From assembly GCA_036346355.1 (NCBI GenBank), contig CM070579.1, positions 2,356,001 to 2,420,000 of the forward strand: a stretch of DNA of 64,000 nt, in the 5' to 3' direction. A program made the translations under genes and the position numbers. The first letter of the stretch is position 1. Every line of letters starts with the position of its first letter. Below the pieces are notes generated by a model. The model made no database searches, was not told the origin of the DNA, and saw only the letters and a program-made list of their open reading frames with translations. Shown piece after piece: positions 57,959 through 64,000 of this stretch. The stretch comes from Rhipidocladum racemiflorum (Eukaryota > Streptophyta > Magnoliopsida > Poales > Poaceae).

Positions 57959-59050
57959 TGATGTGACACTGGGTGTCCCGATCTTTCGATGAGAATGATA
58001 ACCTTCGATTTGGGAGGAGACGACTTTGACGATCCGACTACAACGTACAACGACGATGCGCCTTAGCAATCGCTAAACCAACTCCAGAGGGTTATTGACC
58101 TTGCCGTGGGCACGATCAACCTGATCACGAAGATCAATTCCTGCAAGCAATCGAAGAACAAGCAAGAACAAGGCAAAAGCAATCTAAAATTGCAAATATA
58201 GATGAAGTATTGAAAAGTTGGGGTTCTGATACAAGGAGCTTGTTAGTAATTTGTTGAGCACGTCTAAAAGACTCAAATAGTAGCAAAAGGCTAAACTATC
58301 AAATAACCAAAACCCAAGTTATTTTGGGGGACTACCTAGCTATATATAGGAGAAATATGAGGCCAAAACCATATTTGGGGCGTCCAAAACACATTCATGG
58401 CAGAATAGGACTCGTATTCCTAGTTTGTCTCGGATTTGGAAAGATGACCGAACTTGTTTTGCATATTCCCGTTGACTCGTAAGGAATTTGGAGGTGGGGC
58501 TGGATCCGTTGGAAAGAGGACGACGAGACCTTTCAAACCAGTACTCATAGACCTCAAACACCCTTGTGGATCAAAAGTTATGGTCGTTTGAAGTTGGTGC
58601 TGTCCCGGAGGCCGAATCCGAGTTGAACTTGTTTTGCAGATTCCCGTTGACTCGTAAGGAATTTAGAGGTGGGGCCGGATCCGTTGGAAAGAGGACGTCG
58701 AAACCTTTCAAACTAGTACTCATAGACCTCAAATACCCTTGTGGATCGAAAGTTATGGTCGTTTGAAGTTGGTGCTGTCCCGGAGGCCGAATTGAACTTG
58801 TGCACCGGAAGAATTGGCTTCATGCTTGACGTTTGGGAGTCCTTCTCCTTGGTTCCTAAGGACAATAAAATCATCACAAGGATTAAATAGCATTCCATTC
58901 ATTAAATTATTTGTATGCAACCCGAAGAACGCATTCACCTGGTAATTGAATTGACGTGCGCGAGCTCGAGTAATTGGCCCTTGTATTACATTGTTGGCTT
59001 CAATTGGGTTTGTAGGCATGGCCGTATGCATGGTAGTGATGTCCTCATCA
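57959..59050 (-). repeat. 3' LTR of the gag-only element
   Basis: 1092 bp. It contains a ~175-bp direct tandem duplication (58451-58625 and 58626-58798), both copies carrying CCCGTTGACTCGTAAGGAAT and AAAGTTATGGTCGTTTGAAG. The end of a minus-strand open frame from the interior extends into this LTR to 58753. Confidence 0.95.
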
Positions 59051-59214
59051 TCCTCCCCTTCTTGCATTTGAGTCGTCCTCGACTCAAGTTCATCATCTTC
59101 TCCCAAGTTTGTCTTTAGATCTGATAATTCATTTGACGGGCTCGAGCTCGAGTCAATGGTTCTTGAGCAAGCGAAGATGTAGAAGGATGGCCAAGGTGGG
59201 GTCGATAAAGCCAT
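58753..59214 (-). CDS. Gag-tail frame running from the interior into the 3' LTR
   Basis: A 153-codon frame from ATG 59214 that crosses the interior/LTR border at 59050. It contains an acidic stretch (EGEDDEDITTMH) and GPITRARARQFNYQV, a motif common near the end of gag-like proteins of grass gypsy elements. A second, shorter copy of that motif (PLTRARARQMNYQI) is encoded just upstream near 59115-59150 in another frame, so the segment seems duplicated. About 100 codons lie inside the LTR and therefore also exist in the 5' LTR (63380-63102). Confidence 0.55.
   Translation of the reverse strand: MALSTPPWPSFYIFACSRTIDSSSSPSNELSDLKTNLGEDDELESRTTQMQEGEDDEDITTMHTAMPTNPIEANNVIQGPITRARARQFNYQVNAFFGLHTNNLMNGMLFNPCDDFIVLRNQGEGLPNVKHEANSSGAQVQFGLRDSTNFKRP
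59051..59063 (-). other. Polypurine tract of the gag-only element
   Basis: AAGAAGGGGAGGA on the minus strand, directly abutting the 3' LTR start TGATGAGG. Confidence 0.88.
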
Positions 59215-59274
59215 GCAGATGGAGCCATCGTAGTAGTTGTATCACAGTAGAGGATGCCGTGAAGTGTCGCCAAC

Positions 59275-60173
59275 TTAATGGTCTGGCCAAGGTGGGGTCG
59301 ATGAAACCATGCGGTTGATATAAGCTGTAGCAATACTTGGTAATGACCATATGTATGCGGTGTTAGTTCTGTCCATGATGAGCATGGTCTCATCATCCTC
59401 CCTTTCTTGAAGTGGAGTCGTCCTCGACTCCATCATATTGTCCTGTGAAATGTTAGTAATGACAGGAAACAAAGCAATATGCACATTTGCAATGAAATCA
59501 ATGGATCGAGAATTTCTATCAACCGTATCCTCCCTTTCTTGAAAACTATCATGTGACTTGTGAATGGAACCAAATGTACTTGGTCTGACATGATTAGTGA
59601 TATGGCAATTATTAAATTGATGACATTGTTGCATTGCAAACGGAGGTTTAAAATCTGAACAAATGTAAACTCGATGTGCTTTATACTCTCCTTTCTCACT
59701 ATTTTTGCCAATAACATAAAAGATATTTCGTGATAACCATGACAAATTAGAATGTACAAAAAGGCTCTCCTCTAAATAATTCAGATCACAAGGAACATCA
59801 AATTCAATGTAGCCTAATGTATATATAAAGAAGACATCAATTGCAACTCATCATTTTCGCTTGTGATGTGAATGACATGTTTATTTTCAGCATAAGTGTC
59901 TAGTGTGTTAACAAAGGTGACATGTCCATTTGCTAGTTGTGTCATTGATATAAGTGAAGTATTATCACACAACTCTTCTTTATCACAAGAAATAGCAAGC
60001 AAATCATCTTGTAACAAAGCAAAATCAGCAATTGGTTCCACTATTAGTTGCTCTACGACAGCATGATTTGTGGATAGTTTTTGCTCTTCAAAATTATCTT
60101 CTCCATGTGTAAAGTCCATACCTGTTACATTACCTTGTAAGTTCTCATCAATTTGTTGTAGGTGTTTCTTCAA
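59275..60173 (-). pseudogene. Interior downstream of gag, broken frames
   Basis: Two open stretches in different frames (60173-59814, acidic, starting MKKHLQQIDENLQG; 59745-59275, starting from the second). No protease, RT or integrase motif is seen. This is probably the decayed C-terminal part of an extended gag-like protein. Confidence 0.5.
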
Positions 60174-61084
60174 CTATTATCTCTTCACATATACATGGGG
60201 TAATCTTGATCGTTTCTTTCTCCATATGCTTTTCTACATCATTCTCTCGATGGTGCTCACTTTTACGCAAAATGTTAGCTACAAAAGAAGGTGCAACAAT
60301 GGGCGCCTCAAATGAAGCTAATGATTCTTTCAAGGATTCAGCAAGCATATTTTCAACTCTATAAGCACATACAACCAATTCTGAAAGAGAACTATATGTT
60401 TCATCAATAAGAGCATCTTGAATTTCTTGATTAAGTCCACGTATGAACCTAAGCTCTGTTGCTTCTTCACCTTCATCTAAACCACAACGCAACAAATGAT
60501 TTTGCAATCGTTCATAGTATTCCTTAACGCACTTATTTCCTTGTTTCAAGCATTGGAGTCTAGTATATAAAAATTCAGTATGATATTCAGGAACATAATC
60601 AATTCTCATAAGTCTTTTCATGGCCTTCCAATTTTTAGGTTCTCTCTTTTCTACAAATGTGTTTTCACCATGTTAATGCATATTCATTTAGCACACTAGC
60701 AGCAATCCTAATCTTTTCATTTTCAGACAAATCATACTTGCCAAATTCTTTGTCTACTGCTATCTCCCAATTAATATAGGCATCAGGATCATAATGACCA
60801 TTAAAAGGTGGAATGGCGAATTTAACCTTATCTAGGGAATCATCATCAACATGTACCTGAGCATGTAGTATGCCATTTTTGTTGCTTAGAAGATGAGGTG
60901 GAGGACTGGAAGTTGGCGTGCACACTGCAAGCTTATCAAGTCTAGACAAAATAGTAGCAAGATTAGTGTTAGCAACTCCCTGAGCGGTCTCGATAGACCG
61001 AAGGCGGTCTTCTTGCATCAACATTCTAGCAACAATTCCCTTTGCGCATGGAGAGTGATGCATCGAATCCTCATCACCTAACAT
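60148..61084 (-). pseudogene. Gag (retrotrans_gag) of the gag-only element, frameshifted
   Basis: The first part runs from ATG 61084 (MLGDEDSMHHSP) to TGA near 60667. It has a coiled-coil-like segment and the PPFNGHYDPDAYINWE block that opens the gag core. The second part, in another frame, runs to 60148 and carries NWKAMKRLMR, then VPEYHTEFLYTRLQCLKQG, VKEYYERLQNHL and LRFIRGLNQEIQDAL, the body of the retrotransposon gag domain (PF03732 type). The two parts are continuous in homology, so a one-base loss close to 60665-60680 explains the break. There is no zinc knuckle. Confidence 0.85.
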
Positions 61085-62293
61085 GGTTAGTAGAAGAAAA
61101 GAAAACAATATAACAAGTATAATGTTCCTATCAACTACAAGGAGGTGGTGGCAATTCTCTTAACATTCAAGCCTATAACCAAAGCTCTTACAAGTTCTTA
61201 CATGCAGCAGGTGTTGACGGCCGTTGGCGTGGTCAAAAGTTCTCCGAAGCTTGGATAAAGCGATTGCCAAGGGACCGAACAAATGTACGAGGTTGGGTGT
61301 GGAGCTTGGATAGGCAAAATTTATTTCCTATGAAATCTGATAATTCTAGTTATTGTAATGATAAATAATGATCCAAACTAGAATTCACAAGCCCTAGTTG
61401 CCGATCTCAAAGATATAAGTGAATTTGAAGGCAACACACACGCAAAGATAATGGCACTTGTGCAATCAAGGAATAAGCTATAAAATATAAGTGATGCACC
61501 AAAAGCTCTATTGCACAAGTCGTAGAGAGACGCTAACTTATTGCTTTGAGAAAGTAAAAAGGGCACAAGATTGCTCACTAATTAATAAATTGCACAACCT
61601 AAAAGTAACGAACACAAATTAGGGTTTTGCTCAATATAGTGCGACCGGCCACAATTTTCTTTTTCTTTTTCTTTTCCCTTTTTTTTTGTTTTTGGCCTTT
61701 TGGCTCTTTCTCTTTTCTCTCTTTTGGTGACTTTCGGCCAACACTAGTACGAACAAAAAGTTTTGGAATCCCTAACTTGGTGTCACAAGATAAGATGATA
61801 TGATAACTGAAGATTGTGCAATGTATCAAGTAGAGCAGCCCTAAGCAATATCAACAAGCTAGTCTCAAATAGGATCAAAGTGTTCACAAAGGATGAATTG
61901 GTTCCCAAAGGTAGGTGTACTGATGTTTTTCTAGGGCAGCAAACTTGTCGCCTAGATTAATGTTTGAAGATCACCGAATTTGATTGATTGACAGTGGAAG
62001 GAATTGAAGCTTATATCCTCAGCTTTCATTAGAGTGCAAGAACACAAAAATCCGAGTTCGTATGTGAAAGTTATGCTCGAAACACCAAACTGGACAGAAT
62101 TGAAGGATTGAAGCTACGCGAAGGAAAAGAAAGATCAGCAACTAAAACATGGACTCTAATGGATCAAAACCTAACAAAACTCACTAAAATCATAGATTGA
62201 AACTAAATGTTGAATTTTTGTGGAGTAGTTTTCAATTTATGACAGAAATCAAAAACTAACCTAAGGCACTGATATTCTCACCGATCAACTGAA

Positions 62294-62305
62294 GCTCTGA
62301 TACCA
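62294..62305 (-). other. Primer-binding site, initiator tRNA-Met (gag-only element)
   Basis: TGGTATCAGAGC on the minus strand, two bases inside the 5' LTR border, the same primer type as the Ty3 element at 51944. Confidence 0.92.
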
Positions 62306-62307
62306 CT

Positions 62308-63399
62308 TGATGTGACACTGGGTGTCCCGATCTTTCGATGAGAATGATAACCTTCGATTTGAGAGGAGACGACTTTGACGATCCGACTACAACGTACAAC
62401 GACGATGCGCCTTAGCAATCGCTAAACCAACTCCAGAGGGTTATTGACCTTGCCGTGTGCACGATCAACCTGATCACGAAGATCAATTCCTGCAAGCAAT
62501 TGAAGAACAAGCAAGAACAAGGCAAAAGCAATCTAAAATTGCAAATATAGATGAAGTATTGAAAAGTTGGGGTTCCGATACAAGGAGCTTGTTAGGCGGC
62601 TGTTGAGCACGTCTAAAAGACTCAAATAGTAGCAAAAGGCTAAACTATCAAATAACCAAAACCCAAGTTATTTTGGGGGACTACCTAGCTATATATAGGA
62701 GAAATAAGAGGCCAAAACCATGTTTGGGGCGTCCAAAACACATTCATGGCATAATAGGACTCGTATTCCTAGTTTGTCTCGGATTTGGAAAGATGACCGA
62801 ACTTGTTTTGCATATTCCCGTTGACTCGTAAGGAATTTGGAGGTGGGGCCAGATCCGTTGGAAAGAGGACGACGAGACCTTTCAAACCAGTACTCATAGA
62901 CCTCAAACACCCTTGTGGATCAAAAGTTATGGTCGTTTGAAGTTGGTGCTGTCCCGGAGGCCGAATCTGAGTTGAACTTGTTTTGCAGATTCCCGTTGAC
63001 TCGTAAGGAATTTAGAGGTGGGGCCGGATCCGTTGGAAAGAGGACGTCGAAACCTTTCAAACTAGTACTCATAGACCTCAAACACCCTTGTGGATCGAAA
63101 GTTATGGTCGTTTGAAGTTGGTGCTGTCCCGGAGGCCGAATTGAACTTGTGCACCGGAAGAATTGGCTTCATGCTTGACGTTTGGGAGTCCTTCTCCTTG
63201 GTTCCTAAGGACAATAAAATCATCACAAGGATTAAATAGCATTCCATTCATTAAATTATTTGTATGCAACCCGAAGAACGCATTCACTTGGTAATTGAAT
63301 TGACGTGCGCGAGCTCGAGTAATTGGCCCTTGTATTACATTGTTGGCTTCAATTGGGTTTGTAGGCATGGCCGTATGCATGGTAGTGATGTCCTCATCA
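62308..63399 (-). repeat. 5' LTR of the gag-only element
   Basis: 1092 bp, same length as its partner. The clearest difference is the block TTAGGCGGCTGTTGAGC here versus TTAGTAATTTGTTGAGC in the other LTR (four adjacent changes). The rest are scattered single substitutions. Confidence 0.95.
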
Positions 63400-63637
63400 T
63401 CATGTAAATGGCGTATGGTTCATTAATTTTTTTGCCTCGCATACTATCCGACTATATTATCCGTTTTCGATCCGTATCCGTCATGTATCCGTCTCATATC
63501 CGAATCCGAACTACTCCGAATTTGTATCTGTATTTGGTCTATCCATATTCGACTCCGAATCTAAGGCAATAATATGGGTTAGGATACGAGACGAGACTAC
63601 CAATAGTATCCCACCCGTTTTCACCCCTAATCTCACC

Positions 63638-64000
63638 TTCCCCCTTCCCTTCCCACCGACGATCAGGTTGCAATCCCCATCTCCCCGTCGATGTGAGCCT
63701 CGCCGGAGAGTCCCAAGCGGTCGGAGACCCTCCTCCTCCGCTTCCGGCGGCCGAGTCGGTTCCCACCCTCCCCACCTTCTACCCTCTCGCCGACCGGGCC
63801 ACTAGGCCCTCAAGAGAGCTGTAAGTTCTAGTTAGGGCTAGAACTGGTTGGCAAATTGCTACTTTACCTGACCAAAATTGTTTCTTTTAGTTGATCTAAG
63901 CTTGGTAATGGAGTTTTTATCTGATGTGAAACTACAAATGTTTAGGTATACTTAGCTCCGATGCGCGCATGTCATTGTTTCAGCATATTTGACTTAAAAC
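63638..64000 (+). other. Right-edge GC-rich segment, possible 5' UTR exon
   Basis: 63640-63820 is a C-rich, GC-rich block ending GAGAGCT before GTAAGTTCTAG at 63822, a good splice-donor match. This is the look of a non-coding first exon followed by an intron in a plant gene on the plus strand. No ATG-led frame of interest is inside it, and the rest of any gene would be outside the window. After 63822 the sequence is AT-rich. Confidence 0.3.

Larger units (their letters stand above)
57959..63399 (-). mobile_element. Gag-only, non-autonomous LTR retrotransposon (TR-GAG type), 5.4 kb
   Basis: Two 1092-bp LTRs (57959-59050 and 62308-63399), TG...CA, with perfect TCATG duplications (57954-57958 and 63400-63404). 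The coding strand is minus; the right LTR is the 5' LTR. An initiator tRNA-Met primer-binding site and a polypurine tract are in place. The interior (3.26 kb) holds a 1.2 kb leader (61085-62290, with a pyrimidine-rich tract near 61650-61720), then gag. There is no protease, RT or integrase. By eye I count about 15 differences between the LTRs, roughly 98.5% identity, so the insertion is recent. Confidence 0.93.
57331..63629. mobile_element. Non-autonomous hAT element, interrupted by an LTR retrotransposon
   Basis: Ends TAGGGGTGAAAATAGGATAG and (inverted) TAGGGGTGAAAACGGGTGGG. The 8-bp flanks ATCTCACA (57323-57330) and ATCTCACC (63630-63637) match at 7 of 8 positions, fitting hAT. Without the LTR element inside (57959-63399 plus its duplication) the hAT is about 850 bp, too short for a transposase. 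Subterminal regions are full of ATATCCG/CGGATA words. Confidence 0.88.

Overview
This 64 kb window is plant nuclear DNA, and its features point to a grass (Poaceae). Host genes have GT-AG introns and GC-rich monocot-style exons. They are separated by long AT-rich stretches full of Tourist-like and hAT-like MITEs, LINEs, CACTA-type termini and Ty3/gypsy LTR retrotransposons primed by initiator tRNA-Met. I cannot name the species. Nothing prokaryotic or viral-replicon-like was seen.

Host genes (four supported): (1) a small intronless four-helix membrane protein of the DUF6490 type, 17790-18170 (-); (2) a complete 8-exon group A MAP kinase kinase, MKK1-like, 19830-22777 (-), 347 aa, with one apparent GC-AG intron; (3) a 6-exon single-RRM protein of the plant nuclear-speckle RNA-binding (NSR-like) type, 27045-30216 (-), 231 aa; (4) a 5-exon GDSL esterase/lipase, 40734-42364 (+), 351 aa, with a clear TATA box. 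I derived all splice sites by hand; in each gene they join into one open frame of family-typical length. The genes show no operon-like relationship. They are ordinary neighbours in a gene island at about 17.8-42.4 kb.

Mobile DNA by region: 1-3082, the 5' half of a young-looking L1-type LINE (-), with ORF1 intact and ORF1/ORF2 overlapping as ATGA; 3362-3909, a TIR element nested in a relative; 3988-10367, a 6.4 kb inverted-repeat (foldback/MULE-like) element whose arms are built from ~111 bp tandem repeats; 14005-17645, a second long-TIR element with CACTA-like fragments inside; 32.0-32.7 kb, a dead LINE RT tail; 32.98-35.05 kb, a cluster of near-perfect hairpin elements in TA-rich DNA; 43132-54936, a complete 11.8 kb Ty3/gypsy chromovirus-type element (-) with 2.98 kb LTRs and a perfect AGCTT target duplication but several coding lesions; 56115-57313, a hAT-like element carrying GC-rich filler; 57331-63629, a non-autonomous hAT element split by a young gag-only LTR retrotransposon (57959-63399) with a perfect TCATG target duplication. 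Dated by nesting, the gag-only insertion is younger than the hAT that hosts it.

No clearly novel biochemical system was found. The strongest items for follow-up are the GC-AG intron in the MKK gene, the giant inverted-repeat elements with tandem-repeat arms, the hairpin cluster at 33-34.6 kb, a hAT MITE sitting in the 3' UTR position of the RRM gene, the gag reading frame that runs into an LTR, and the clustered (not random) differences between the two Ty3 LTRs.
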